Shown: piece by piece, positions 8,200-17,215 of the stretch
Layout of the letters: each line of letters begins with the position of its first letter
How positions within the stretch are numbered: the stretch's first letter is position 1
Assembly: GCF_900100395.1 (NCBI RefSeq)
Contig: NZ_FNFB01000029.1
Coordinates: 1 to 64,000 of the forward strand
DNA length: 64,000 nucleotides
DNA from: Nonomuraea maritima
GTDB taxonomy: Bacteria > Actinomycetota > Actinomycetes > Streptosporangiales > Streptosporangiaceae
Direction: 5' to 3'
Made by a program: the position numbers and the translations under genes
The notes under the pieces: model-generated
Databases searched by the model: none
What the model saw: the letters and a program-made list of their open reading frames with translations, nothing else
Told to the model about the DNA's origin: nothing

Positions 8200-8625
8200 A
8201 TGGCCATCCAGGGCCCGATCCCTGTCACCTACCCCATGGTTTTCCCGCACGGCTGCTACATCGTCGGCGAGGTCGAGCCCGTCAAGGACTTCGACGCCTC
8301 GTCCAACGGCCGGTTCGTGCAGGCCCGCGACAAGCAGACCGCAGAGCTGGTCTGGCAGGTCGCGGTCATGGACGCTGACCCGACCCTCAAGCCCGCCCAG
8401 AAGACCGTGGCGGTCAAGATCCTCGCGCCGGTCCAGCCGGTGCCACCGCAACCCATGCCGGGGCTGCCGTTCACGCCCGTCGAGTTCGACGGCATGTGCA
8501 TCACGCCGTACGTCAACGCCGCCGGTCGCCTCGCGTACTCGATCAAGGTCCGCGAGATGCACGCGCCCCGCCAGACCACCCAGCCCGCCCAGAGCAAGGC
8601 TTCGGCCGGAAAGGAAGCCGCCTGA
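8200..8625 (+). CDS. pra: Pra-like plasmid replication, integration and excision activator
   Basis: A 141-aa protein starting MAIQGPIPV at an ATG with GAGAGGAA just upstream. The sequence, with VEPVKDFDASSNGRFVQ and LPFTPVEFDGM, matches the family annotated in Streptomyces as plasmid replication, integration and excision activator. In pSAM2, Pra switches on the rep-xis-int operon and is repressed by KorSA; the double operator upstream and the neighbouring GntR gene fit that circuit. Its stop overlaps the next ATG (TGATG). Confidence 0.8.
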   Translation: MAIQGPIPVTYPMVFPHGCYIVGEVEPVKDFDASSNGRFVQARDKQTAELVWQVAVMDADPTLKPAQKTVAVKILAPVQPVPPQPMPGLPFTPVEFDGMCITPYVNAAGRLAYSIKVREMHAPRQTTQPAQSKASAGKEAA

Positions 8626-8891
8626 TGACCCGACGCCGTACGCCGCGCAACAGCGTGATCCGGTTGACCACCGGGAACGCCGCTCGCACGCTCAACCATC
8701 CGCTCGCCCGCCGTGAGCCCGTCCTGGCGCTCGACTTCGGCGCCACCTCCGTCCTGGTCACCACGAACGGCCCCGTGACGGCAGACGACCTGAAGTTCGC
8801 GCGCCAGCTCGCCCGCGAGGCTCACCGCTTCGCCCGCTCCGTGGAGCGCAGCTTCTACGGCCTTCCTGACGGACAGGGGGTTGCGGCGTGA
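8625..8891 (+). CDS. Small hypothetical protein of the transfer operon
   Basis: An 88-aa protein starting MTRRRTPRNS, basic at the N-terminus, with a central LDFGATSVLVTTNG strand-rich segment. It overlaps pra by one base and the next gene by four. Small genes in this position are regular in AICEs; I cannot assign a function. Confidence 0.6.
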   Translation: MTRRRTPRNSVIRLTTGNAARTLNHPLARREPVLALDFGATSVLVTTNGPVTADDLKFARQLAREAHRFARSVERSFYGLPDGQGVAA

Positions 8892-9199
8892 GTCTCCGCC
8901 CGTACACCTACGTCACCTTGTCCCTGCGACCGGAGTCCACGCCGCACGTCGGCGTCTCCTTCCACACGCCCGACCTCAAGGTCCGCGCCGGTCTCCTGCT
9001 CAGTAGCCCGCGCCCGTACCTGGAGCTCTACTCCACCGAGGCGAACGTGCACATCTCCACCACCGGAGCCGGGCCGATCACCGACACCGACCTGACCAAC
9101 GCCCGCGAGATCTTCAACGCCGCCGCTCGCTACCTGGCCGACTGTGAGCGTCTGCACGCCGAAAACCTGGCCGAGGACGCCGACGACACGGCGGCGTGA
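8888..9199 (+). CDS. Small hypothetical protein of the transfer operon
   Basis: A 103-aa protein from a GTG start overlapping the previous stop. It alternates short beta segments (YVTLSLRPE, VGVSFHTPD) with a C-terminal helix (ARYLADCERLHAENL). No known domain recognised. It ends the pra operon, just before a strong hairpin. Confidence 0.6.
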   Translation: MSLRPYTYVTLSLRPESTPHVGVSFHTPDLKVRAGLLLSSPRPYLELYSTEANVHISTTGAGPITDTDLTNAREIFNAAARYLADCERLHAENLAEDADDTAA

Positions 9200-9207
9200 C
9201 ACGAAGC

Positions 9208-9241
9208 GGGGCCGCTGGAAGCGGCAACTTCCGGCGGCCCC
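9208..9241 (+). terminator. Strong hairpin between the pra operon and traB
   Basis: An 8-bp GGGGCCGC/GCGGCCCC outer stem, a single T/G mismatch and a 5-bp GGAAG/CTTCC inner stem close a 6-base loop. No U-run follows, so it could end transcription or protect the mRNA end. Confidence 0.6.
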
Positions 9242-9283
9242 TCGGTTCTCCCCTGACTCCACATCACGAGAGGTTCCCAGCTT

Positions 9284-10711
9284 ATGTTCAAGCGGCTGCC
9301 TGGCGACGAGGCGCGCAACCTCGTCTCCACCACGCCCGACACGGCCGTCGTCTTCCGACCGGCCGTCGTCACCACACCCGCCATCCTCACCATCGTCATC
9401 CTCACCGGGCGCATGCTGGCCCGGCTCATCCGCACGATCTGGCGGCACCCCATCGCGACCGTCATCCCGGCCGTGCTCGGTGCGCTCTGGTACTTCTACG
9501 GCTGGCCGTTGGCGGCGTCCCTGTCCGGCACGGTCGTCTTGGCCCTGACCTCGTGGGCGTTCCTCGACCGGCCGTCCTTCGCCCGTCTCATCGGCTACCG
9601 GCTGCTGGCCTGGTGGCGACTCGTCTGGATCTACCGGCGGCACTGGCAACCCGTCATGATCGTCTCCGGTCTCGGCCGTCACCTCCGGGGCCGTGACTAC
9701 CTGCCCCGACTGGTCAAGGTCACCTGCACCTCGTGGGCCGACGTGGTCACCGTGCGCATGCTCAAAGGCCAAGCGGTCAAGGACTGGTCCGACCGCACCG
9801 ACCACCTGGCCCAAGGCTTCGGCGCGAAGTCGTGCCGCGTGGCCCTGTCTCATGCTGGACGGCTGAGGCTGACCTTCCCGCGCAGCGATCCACTCGCCTC
9901 GCCCCTGCCAGCGCTCCCCATACCGCAGGAGCCGACAGTGGGACCGGTCGAGATCGGCAAAAGGGAGGATGGGCGGCCATGGCGGCTCAAGGTGCACGGC
10001 ACCCATGTCCTCGTCGCGGGCGCGACCGGGGCCGGCAAGGGGTCAATCATCTGGTCCGTCATCCGCTCCCTCCTCCCCGCCGTCAGGGCGGGCCTGGTCG
10101 AGTTGTGGGCGCTGGACCCCAAACTCATGGAACTGTCCTACGGGCGCGCCCTCTTCGGCTCCCGGTATGCGGCCACGCCCGAGGAGTGCGCCGATCTGCT
10201 GGATGAGGCCGTCTGCGTCATGCAGAAACGGGCGGCCCGGTTCGCCGGACTCCAGCGCTCCCACACACCCACCGTCGAGGATCCGTTCGTCCTGGTCGTG
10301 GTCGATGAGGTGGCGTTCCTGACCGCCTACCAGTCCGACCGCCAGCTCAGGCAACGCATCTCCGCAGCACTGGCCACCCTGACCACCCAAGGGCGCGCGG
10401 TCGGCGTCGGTGTCCTGGCCGCGCTCCAGGACCCACGCAAAGAGGTCATGAACATCCGCAACCTCTTCCCCGACAAGATCGCCCTCCGGCTGGATGAGTC
10501 CGAGCAGGTGGACATGGTCCTCGGCGACGGCGCACGCGACCGGGGCGCCCTGGCCGACCACATCTCCCCCATCCCGGAGATCGGCGCGGGCGTCGGCTAC
10601 GTCCGGCTGGAAACCAGCCCCGAACCCGTCCGGGTCCGCGCCACCTACGTCTCCGACCACGACATCCGCGCCATGGCCGACACCTACGCCCCGCACGGGG
10701 AGGCCGCGTGA
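9284..10711 (+). CDS. TraB/TraSA-type FtsK-like DNA translocase
   Basis: A 475-aa hexameric-ATPase-type protein that moves double-stranded DNA between mycelia in actinomycete conjugation. Two or three membrane segments lie at residues 28-50 and 60-95. Walker A is GATGAGKG at 246-253, and a hydrophobic VLVVVDEVAFL Walker B lies near 325-335. A later RLDESEQVDMVLG segment is typical of the family. It overlaps the next small gene by four bases and precedes rep, as in pSAM2-like elements. Confidence 0.88.
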   Translation: MFKRLPGDEARNLVSTTPDTAVVFRPAVVTTPAILTIVILTGRMLARLIRTIWRHPIATVIPAVLGALWYFYGWPLAASLSGTVVLALTSWAFLDRPSFARLIGYRLLAWWRLVWIYRRHWQPVMIVSGLGRHLRGRDYLPRLVKVTCTSWADVVTVRMLKGQAVKDWSDRTDHLAQGFGAKSCRVALSHAGRLRLTFPRSDPLASPLPALPIPQEPTVGPVEIGKREDGRPWRLKVHGTHVLVAGATGAGKGSIIWSVIRSLLPAVRAGLVELWALDPKLMELSYGRALFGSRYAATPEECADLLDEAVCVMQKRAARFAGLQRSHTPTVEDPFVLVVVDEVAFLTAYQSDRQLRQRISAALATLTTQGRAVGVGVLAALQDPRKEVMNIRNLFPDKIALRLDESEQVDMVLGDGARDRGALADHISPIPEIGAGVGYVRLETSPEPVRVRATYVSDHDIRAMADTYAPHGEAA

Positions 10712-10911
10712 AGATCTGCTTCCACGGCACCGCCGACGAAATCAGCCGGGTCGCAGGCCGCCCGCTCCTGGTCCTGCTGACCGCTCGTGACCTGCCCCGC
10801 ATGCGGGTCTTCGAGCTCTATCACCCCCACGTCCACGCCAGCACCTCTCACGAGCACTACCGGCTCTGCGCCGTGATGACCGAGACCACCGACGAAGGGA
10901 GGACCGCGTGA
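10708..10911 (+). CDS. Small hypothetical protein between traB and rep
   Basis: A 67-aa protein from a GTG overlapping the traB stop; its own stop overlaps the rep start. It has a His-rich centre (YHPHVHASTSHEHY). No domain recognised. The double four-base overlap argues that it is translated. Confidence 0.55.
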   Translation: MKICFHGTADEISRVAGRPLLVLLTARDLPRMRVFELYHPHVHASTSHEHYRLCAVMTETTDEGRTA

Positions 10912-12521
10912 CCCACCCGCACGACCGTGCACTCCCCCGGGCCGTCCGCCAGGCCATGCCGATGGCCCGGGATGTACTCATAGAGGTCGCCAAGCTCCAC
11001 GGCGTCTGTATCCGGCCCGTCCCGCTGCGGCGACTCGACGTCGTCACCGGCACATCCGAGATCATCGACGTCCCGTGCGGAGCCGTCCTCGACAGCAAGT
11101 GCCCGCCGTGTGCCAAGCGCAACCGGCAACTCCGCATGGCCCAATGCCGCGAAGGCTGGCACCTCGACAACGAACCGACCGTTACGCCCGACGAGCCGAA
11201 CGAGGAACAGCGCTGGCTGATCGAGTTCCGCGCCGACATGCAGGCCAGGCGCGATGCCGCCGAAAAGGCCGGCGACGACACCACCGACCTGGACGCCGTC
11301 CTGTCCGGACTCAATGAAGAGATCAACGCCGCTGGCATGCGCGGCAACGTCACCGGATCCGCGGTGCCCAAGCGCACTCGATCAACTCGGCGGCGGCAGG
11401 ACGCGCCAGACCTGCCCAAGCGCAAGATGACCAACACCACCCTGGGACGCACCTTCCAAGGCACGGACGGCAAGACCTACCGGCCGTCGCTGTTCGTCAC
11501 GCTTACCCTGCCCAGCTACGGCAAGGTCCGCGACGGCGTCCCGATCGATCCCGGCACCTACGACTATCGGAGCGCCGCTCGGGATGCCCTGCACTTCTCC
11601 AAGCTCGTTGATCGCTTCGTGCAGAACCTGCGCCGCGTCGCGGGCTATGACGTCCAGTACTTCGCCTCCGTAGAGCCTCAGAAGCGGCTCGCACCGCACC
11701 TGCACATGGCCATCCGTGGAACGCTCCCACGCGCAGAGATCAAGCAGATAGCCGCCGCCACCTACCACCAAGTGTGGTGGCCCCAGGCCGACGAAGTGCG
11801 CTTCGAAGGCGATCAACTGCCGGTATGGGACCAAGAGGCCGGCTACCTCGACCCGATCACCGGTGAAGTCCTGCCCACCTGGGACGAAGCCCTTGACGCC
11901 CTCGACGAAGACGCCGAACCCCTCCACATGCTTCGCTTCGGCGATCAGGTGGACGTGCAAGGCGTTCTTGCCGGTACGCCGGACGCTGACCAGTGCATCC
12001 GGTACCTGTCCAAGTACCTGACCAAGTCCCTCGGCGACAGCCTCGACGGCGGCCAGGCCCAGCGCGAGCACGCCGCGCGCATGGTCGATGCCCTCCGCTA
12101 CGAACCCTGCTCCCCGGCCTGCCCGAACTGGCTGCGCTACGGCGTACAACCCAAGAACGCCAAACCCGGGATGGCCCCCGGCCGCTGCCGCTCCAAAGCA
12201 CACAAGCCCGACCACCTCGGCTACGCAGGCCGCCGCGTCCTGGTCTCCCGCAAGTGGTCCAACAAGACCCTCGCCGAACACAAGCAGGACCGCCGCACCT
12301 GGGTCCTGGAAGCCCTCGGCAAGACCGACGAACCCACCGACCCACACCGCTACATCTGGCGACCCGTCCCGGCCGGAGACGCCAACGTGCCGCCTCTTGC
12401 TGCTCGCCTTCTCCGATCCGTCCACGAACGCCAACGCTGGCGAGCCCACCTCAGAGAGCTGGAAGCAAGAGCAGCCGGACAAGATCTTTCGGCAACCGAG
12501 GACATGGGGAGGGCCGCATGA
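10908..12521 (+). CDS. repSA: RepSA-like replication initiator
   Basis: A 537-aa rolling-circle-type initiator of AICEs. It has an N-terminal Cys cluster (CPPCAKR...CREGW, residues 65-84) that may bind zinc, a FVTLTLPSYG strand near 196-205, and a metal-binding APHLHMAIRG motif with HxH at 264-266. Further on are a conserved IRYLSKYLTK segment with the candidate catalytic Tyr and a second Cys pair near CSPACPNW. It nicks the element origin and starts replication before transfer. It is part of the rep-xis-int operon with four-base overlaps. Confidence 0.85.
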   Translation: MTHPHDRALPRAVRQAMPMARDVLIEVAKLHGVCIRPVPLRRLDVVTGTSEIIDVPCGAVLDSKCPPCAKRNRQLRMAQCREGWHLDNEPTVTPDEPNEEQRWLIEFRADMQARRDAAEKAGDDTTDLDAVLSGLNEEINAAGMRGNVTGSAVPKRTRSTRRRQDAPDLPKRKMTNTTLGRTFQGTDGKTYRPSLFVTLTLPSYGKVRDGVPIDPGTYDYRSAARDALHFSKLVDRFVQNLRRVAGYDVQYFASVEPQKRLAPHLHMAIRGTLPRAEIKQIAAATYHQVWWPQADEVRFEGDQLPVWDQEAGYLDPITGEVLPTWDEALDALDEDAEPLHMLRFGDQVDVQGVLAGTPDADQCIRYLSKYLTKSLGDSLDGGQAQREHAARMVDALRYEPCSPACPNWLRYGVQPKNAKPGMAPGRCRSKAHKPDHLGYAGRRVLVSRKWSNKTLAEHKQDRRTWVLEALGKTDEPTDPHRYIWRPVPAGDANVPPLAARLLRSVHERQRWRAHLRELEARAAGQDLSATEDMGRAA

Positions 12522-12709
12522 CCACGCGGAACGAGCTACTGACCGTCCGCCAGGTCCTCGACGAGCTCGGCGGAGTCTCCCGCCGCACCTTCTACCGCTG
12601 GCGCGAGATCGGCAAGGCACCGAAGGGCATCCGCCTGCCCAACGGCGAACTCCGCATCTACCGCAGCGACCTTGACGACTGGCTCGAATCCCTCCGGAGC
12701 GCGGTATGA
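12518..12709 (+). CDS. xis: Excisionase (Xis), MerR-like winged helix
   Basis: A 63-aa helix-turn-helix protein. Its core, LTVRQVLDELGGVSRRTFYRW with a following basic wing (LPNGELRIYRSDLDDW), is the MerR/excisionase type that steers integrase towards excision. ATG overlaps the rep stop, and its own stop overlaps the integrase start. Confidence 0.85.
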   Translation: MTTRNELLTVRQVLDELGGVSRRTFYRWREIGKAPKGIRLPNGELRIYRSDLDDWLESLRSAV

Positions 12710-14085
12710 CGAGCTCGTACAACGTGAAGTTCTGGGAGATCCGGCGGAACAAGTCGAGCAAGTCACCCTCCTATGAGGTTCGCTGGAAGGTCGGCGGCCG
12801 GGAGAAGTCGAAGACCTTCAAGACCAAGGCTCTCGGCGAGAGCTTCCTGACGGACCTGCGGCAGGCCGCGCGACGCGGAGAGGCGTTCGACCTGGAGACG
12901 GGCCTCCCCGAGTCGATGATCAAGGCCAAGGACGCGCGAACCGTCCTCGACTTCGTGAAGGCGTACGTTGAGGCGCGCTGGCCACACGCGGCTGCCAAGA
13001 GCCGTGACAGCATGTCCGATGCCCTGGCCACGGCGCTCCCGGCATTGACGACGGAAAAGGCAGGGCGGCCGGACGCTGCCCTCCTCCGCGTTGCCTTGCG
13101 TCAGTACGTACTGCTGCCCGAAGACAAGCGCCCCACGATGCCCACCGACATCGCGCGGGCCGTCCGCTGGCTGGAGGCGGCATCTCTCACCATGGATGAC
13201 CTCAACGAGACCAAGACCGTCCGCCCGGCCCTGGACGCCCTCACGCTACGCCTCGACGGCAAGAAGGCCGGCGCCAACACGATCAAGCGCAAGCGTGCCA
13301 TCCTCCACCACGTCTTCGAGTACGCGGTGGAGCTGGAAGAACTGCCGTCCAACCCGCTGCACCGCATCAAGTGGAAGCTTCCCAAGACCACCGAAACAGT
13401 GGACCCACGAGTCGTGGTCAACCCCCGCCAGGCCCGCGAACTCCTCGTAGCCCTCACCTACATCGGCAAGCGCCAACGCGGCGGGAAGGGACGGGGACAA
13501 CGGCTGATGGCCATGTTCGCCTGCATGTACTTCGCGGCCCTCCGGCCCGGTGAGGCGGTCAGTCTCCGTGAGCAGGACTGCCACCTCCCCGCGAAAGGCT
13601 GGGGACGGCTCACCCTCGACGGCTCCCGGCCTGAGGTGAACCGCCGGTGGACCGACACGGGTGATGCCCATGAGCTGCGCGGTCTCAAGCATCGAGGCGA
13701 GGACGACGTCCGCCGCATCCCGATCCCTCCGGAACTGGTCAAGATCCTTCGGCAACACATCGAAGACTTTGGCGTCGCCCCTGACGGGCGGCTGTTCCGC
13801 AGTGAACGCGGCGGAGTGGTCGCCTCGACGGCCTACACCGAGGTCTGGCAGGAAGCCCGCATCCTGGCCCTCACTCCCACCCAGGTCGCCTCACCGCTCG
13901 CCCGGCGGCCGTACGACCTGCGACACGCTGCCGTCTCACTCTGGCTCAACGGCGGCGTACCGGCTCCCGAAGTAGCGACCCGTGCCGGCCACGGGGTGGA
14001 TGTTCTGCTGCGTGTCTATGCCAAGTGCATCGACGGCCAGGAGGAGATCGTCAACCAGCGGATAGCGGACGTACTCACCGCATGA
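12706..14085 (+). CDS. int: Tyrosine site-specific integrase
   Basis: A 459-aa phage-type integrase for insertion at the adjacent tRNA-Tyr. An N-terminal arm-type DNA-binding region is followed by a core-binding helical domain (about 75-215). The catalytic domain has Arg280 (ALRPGEA), a YDLRH motif with Arg406, His429 (AGHG) and nucleophile Tyr438 (LRVYAK). The first His of the usual HxxR box is Tyr here, a variant seen in many actinomycete integrases. It is the last gene of the operon and faces the tRNA. Confidence 0.9.
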   Translation: MTSSYNVKFWEIRRNKSSKSPSYEVRWKVGGREKSKTFKTKALGESFLTDLRQAARRGEAFDLETGLPESMIKAKDARTVLDFVKAYVEARWPHAAAKSRDSMSDALATALPALTTEKAGRPDAALLRVALRQYVLLPEDKRPTMPTDIARAVRWLEAASLTMDDLNETKTVRPALDALTLRLDGKKAGANTIKRKRAILHHVFEYAVELEELPSNPLHRIKWKLPKTTETVDPRVVVNPRQARELLVALTYIGKRQRGGKGRGQRLMAMFACMYFAALRPGEAVSLREQDCHLPAKGWGRLTLDGSRPEVNRRWTDTGDAHELRGLKHRGEDDVRRIPIPPELVKILRQHIEDFGVAPDGRLFRSERGGVVASTAYTEVWQEARILALTPTQVASPLARRPYDLRHAAVSLWLNGGVPAPEVATRAGHGVDVLLRVYAKCIDGQEEIVNQRIADVLTA

Positions 14086-14285
14086 GATCACGAACGGCAC
14101 CACTCGAAGGGCTCCGGCTTCCCCCGGGGCCTTTCGGCGTTGCAGGGCCGCGTCATCCCGCGCATACTCCGAATCATGGGTCTCGACCTGGGGAAACGCT
14201 CCCGGATCCATCCCGCGTATATCCCGCGACCAGCGACAAACTGCCGCTCAGAGCTGCCCACGGCTGCATACCCCTGAAATGCAGA

Positions 14286-14305
14286 AGAGGCCCCGTAGGG
14301 CCTCT
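14286..14305 (-). terminator. Terminator hairpin downstream of tRNA-Tyr
   Basis: A perfect 8-bp stem AGAGGCCC/GGGCCTCT closes a CGTA loop 16 bp beyond the tRNA CCA end. Because the element inserted at the tRNA, this terminator probably came with the element. Confidence 0.65.
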
Positions 14306-14321
14306 GAGCTGCACTTACTGC

Positions 14322-14406
14322 TGGTGGCAGGTGCAAGGTTCGAACTTGCGTAGGCTGAGCCGACGGTTTTACAGACCGCTCCCTTTGGCCACTCGGGCAA
14401 CCTGCC
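14322..14406 (-). tRNA. tRNA-Tyr (GTA), attachment site of the element
   Basis: An 85-nt tRNA read on the minus strand. The 7-bp acceptor stem is GGCAGGT/ACCTGCC, followed by A and an encoded CCA. The anticodon loop holds CTGTAAA (anticodon GTA), there is a long variable arm as expected for bacterial tRNA-Tyr, and the T-loop is GGTTCGAACC. The 3' end points at the integrase gene, so the att core should lie in its 3' half. SLP1-type elements also use tRNA-Tyr. Confidence 0.95.
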
Positions 14407-14643
14407 GTGCCATCCGCTCTCGCGGCGACAGGTAGAAGAATAGCGGACTTCCGGGGTGCACGTGACACCGGTTTGTCCCCGGTCGGGTTCGTACGCCTTT
14501 GCTGGGCGGGGTCCTGGTGTGCGGGAGATCGGGTTCGGGGTGGCCGTGGCCTGCATGTGACCCCGATGCTGGCTAGGCTCGTTCGCTGGGTCCGTGCGTT
14601 CCGGGGCCGGACCGATTCCAGCGCAGCCGAGAGGATGGGTGCT

Positions 14644-15135
14644 TTGGCCGATTCATCGTTCGACATCGTCAGCAAGATCGACCGGCAGGAGGTCGACAAC
14701 GCTCTGAACCAGACGGTCAAGGAGATCGGGCACCGCTTCGACTTCAAGGGCACCGGGGCGAGCATCAGCTGGTCCGGGCAGAACAACATCGAGATCAAGG
14801 CGAACAGCGAGGAGCGGGCCAACGCCGCGCTCGACGTGTTCAAGGACAAGGTGGTCAAGCGGGGCTTGTCGCTGAAGGTCCTCGATGCGGGTGAGCCCAA
14901 GTTGTCGGGCAAGGAGTACCGCATGCTGGTCACCCTTAAGGAGGGCATCGACCAGGAGAACGCGAAGAAGATCTCCAAGATGATCCGTGACGAGGGGCCC
15001 AAGGGCGTCAAGGCGCAGATCCAGGGTGAGGAGCTCCGCGTCAGCTCGAAGAAGAAGGACGATCTGCAGGAGATCATCAGCCTGCTCAAGGGCAAGGATT
15101 TGGACATCGCCCTGCAATTTGTGAACTACCGCTGA
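14644..15135 (+). CDS. yajQ: YajQ family nucleotide-binding protein
   Basis: A 163-aa protein of the YajQ/UPF0234 family, two ferredoxin-like folds that bind nucleic acid, GTP or cyclic-di-GMP in studied members. It has the DSSFDIVSK start, FDFKGTGASI and the closing DIALQFVNYR. The TTG at 14644 is chosen because it gives the family's usual start (M)ADSSFD and has GAGAGG nine bases upstream; an ATG at 14635 is nearer that site. It stands alone beside the tRNA. Confidence 0.9.
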   Translation: MADSSFDIVSKIDRQEVDNALNQTVKEIGHRFDFKGTGASISWSGQNNIEIKANSEERANAALDVFKDKVVKRGLSLKVLDAGEPKLSGKEYRMLVTLKEGIDQENAKKISKMIRDEGPKGVKAQIQGEELRVSSKKKDDLQEIISLLKGKDLDIALQFVNYR

Positions 15136-15824
15136 CAGAGGCATGCTGCAGGGCTCTGAGAGGGCGCCAGGGCGGCGGACGGGCACATCTGGATATCTGA
15201 GAGACGTCTGGGACGCGTGGGACATGTCATGCGTCCGTGGACGGCGGGCGGTCCGCGCGCCCGCGCCTCAGGATCCCGCGCCACAGGCCGCCGCCTCGCT
15301 CACTTCTCCTGCCACCCCCGCCCGATACAAGGGCCGGCACGACTAACCGACACACCGTCATCCGGCCAGGTTGCGAGGGCCGCCCACCATGCCGACTGCA
15401 CGCGCCTTCCGTCTTCGCCGTAGGCCGGCAGCCGCCGTCGATTTTTGCTGGGTGTCATGGATCGCAGCGCCACGCGTCGAGGACAGCCGCGAACCGCCCT
15501 CTGATTGTCATGCCGACCAGATCGGTCCGCCGCACACCAGCACCGCCGTCCAGCCTCTGCTGGGCCCAGCAGATTGACGTGCTTCTCGCCGCATACGGCT
15601 ACGAAGCGGTCCCGGCCAGGGCCGGCAGCGGCCGTCGATTCCGATAGTTGCCCAGGACGACCGCGGGGTCGCTCCTCCGTTGCCTTGTGGCCGACGACCT
15701 TGCGGTGCGCGGTCGAAGCTTCGTGCGTCATGACGAGACCGTTTCGCGCCGCGCCTCGCCTGATCGGGCCGCGAGCAAGCCCGTCCCGATGCCCGTACGA
15801 ACCGCTGGCCTATGCTGCGGAGGC
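15136..15824. other. Gene-free 0.69-kb stretch with a 21-bp direct repeat
   Basis: I see no convincing gene, RNA or terminator here. A 21-bp sequence starting GGCCGGCAGC occurs at 15423-15443 and again at 15620-15640 with one mismatch. The short frame just before the second copy (LLAAYGYEAVPARAG) may be a remnant of a lost gene. Confidence 0.4.
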
Positions 15825-16295
15825 GTGACGAGAATCCCCCTGCGTCGGTTCACTGCGCGTGTGTTGCCCATCAATGAGGAGAACCGGGTCCTCCTGTTGA
15901 ACGGTTTTGATCCGGCCGTACCGGATCGTCCTTTCTGGTTCACGATCGGTGGTGGGCTGGAGGACGGCGAGACGTTGCAGGAGGCCGCCGCGCGGGAGCT
16001 GTACGAGGAGGTCGGCATCCGGGTGGGCGTCGACGCGTTCACCGGACCGCACGCGAGCAGGCTCACCTCGTTCAACTGGGCCGAGTACGACATCACCCAG
16101 GACGAGAGCTACTTCGCGGTACGGGTGGACGGTGCGGACGCGGTGTCGTTCGACCACATGGAGCAGGTCGAGAAGGACACCACGCTCGCCCACCGCTGGT
16201 GGAGCGCCGATGAGCTCGACGCCACCAGTGAGACCGTCCACCCGGAGAACCTCGCGGACCTGCTGCGGAAGGTCGTCGGGGCTCAGCGGCGGTAG
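15825..16295 (+). CDS. Nudix hydrolase
   Basis: A 156-aa protein with an intact Nudix box (GGLEDGET through RELYEEVGI). It probably hydrolyses a nucleotide derivative, but the substrate is unknown. The GTG start is preceded by TATGCT ending nine bases upstream and no separate ribosome site beyond GGAGG, so a leaderless or very short-leader transcript is likely. It converges on htpX, whose end overlaps it by 13 bases. Confidence 0.85.
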   Translation: MTRIPLRRFTARVLPINEENRVLLLNGFDPAVPDRPFWFTIGGGLEDGETLQEAAARELYEEVGIRVGVDAFTGPHASRLTSFNWAEYDITQDESYFAVRVDGADAVSFDHMEQVEKDTTLAHRWWSADELDATSETVHPENLADLLRKVVGAQRR

Positions 16296-17134
16296 CCGGC
16301 CATGCGTTCGAGGCGGGCGACGCGCTCGGACGTGGGCGGGTGGGTGGAGAACAGGCGGCCGAAGCCCGACCCGGCGAACGGGTTGGCGATCATCATGTGG
16401 GACGCTGACGTGAGGCGGCTGTTCTCGGGGAGCGGCAGGCGGCGGGCGCCCAGCTCGATCTTGCGGAGTGCGGACGCCAGCGCGAGCGGATCTCCGGTGA
16501 GCCTGGCTCCGGACTCGTCGGCCTGGTATTCGCGGGCGCGGGAGATCGCCATCTGGACCATCCCGGCGGCGACGGGGCCGAGCACCATCATGAGCAGCGC
16601 CCCGAGGAAACCGGGGCCCTCGTCGTCGTCGGAACCCCCGAAGAACACGGCCACGTAGCTCAGCCAGGTGATCATGGTGGCGAGGGCGCCGGCGACGGAC
16701 GAGATGAGGATGTCGCGGTTGTAGACGTGGGACAGCTCGTGTCCGATGACGCCGCGAAGTTCGGCCTCGTCGAGCAGCTTGGTCAGGCCGACGGTCACGC
16801 ACACGGCGGCCTGGCGGGGGTTGCGGCCCGTCGCGAACGCGTTCGGCTGGGCCGTCGGTGAGATGTACAGGCGCGGCATCGGCTGGCGGGCCTGTGTGGA
16901 CAGCTCCCGGACGATCCGGTAGAGCGTCGGGTGCTCGACCTCGCTGACGGGCCTCGCCCGCATGGCGGACAGCGCGATGCGGTCGGAGAAGAAGTACGCG
17001 ATGCCGTTGGACATCAGGGCGAGCACGAGCGCGAACCGGACGCCGGTGCCGCCGCCCAACCACGCCCCCACCGCGATGATCAGCGCCGACAGCCCGCCGA
17101 GCAGAACGGCGGTACGCAGACCGTTGTGGTGCAA
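16283..17134 (-). CDS. htpX: HtpX-like M48 zinc metalloprotease
   Basis: A 283-aa membrane protease that degrades misfolded membrane proteins. Two N-terminal TM segments come first, then the zinc motif HELSH (in GVIGHELSHVYNRD), two more TM segments, and a downstream EYQADE helix supplying the third ligand. The C-terminal THPPTSERVARLERM is typical. The TTG at 17134 is chosen because GAAGGGGGG lies just upstream and the family starts near MHHNGLRT. Confidence 0.9.
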   Translation of the reverse strand: MHHNGLRTAVLLGGLSALIIAVGAWLGGGTGVRFALVLALMSNGIAYFFSDRIALSAMRARPVSEVEHPTLYRIVRELSTQARQPMPRLYISPTAQPNAFATGRNPRQAAVCVTVGLTKLLDEAELRGVIGHELSHVYNRDILISSVAGALATMITWLSYVAVFFGGSDDDEGPGFLGALLMMVLGPVAAGMVQMAISRAREYQADESGARLTGDPLALASALRKIELGARRLPLPENSRLTSASHMMIANPFAGSGFGRLFSTHPPTSERVARLERMAGYRR

Positions 17135-17215
17135 GGTGCCCCCCTTCGTGGTGTGGGTTCTAGACGTCCAACGAGGATGCCCCACCCCTGCGTTCCCCGG
17201 CGTACCGCCGGGAGG

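Larger units (their letters stand above)
1..14350. mobile_element. AICE (pSAM2-like integrative conjugative element), left end outside the window
   Basis: A single stretch holds integrase, Xis, RepSA-like initiator, TraB/FtsK-like translocase, Pra-like activator and KorSA-like GntR, the defining set of actinomycete integrative and conjugative elements. The integrase gene ends about 240 bp from the 3' end of a tRNA-Tyr gene, the usual att arrangement, so the right junction should lie inside the tRNA. I found no second copy of the tRNA 3' end (GGTTCGAAC with its flanks) in the window, so the left junction and the outer cargo boundary are unknown. The right coordinate is approximate. That the RT/SLATT pair and the IS belong to the same element is inference. 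Confidence 0.7.

Noticed and set aside
15237..15647. Arg/Pro-rich open frame in the empty stretch after yajQ
   Set aside because: It has no ribosome site, no coding bias and several equal frames overlapping it.
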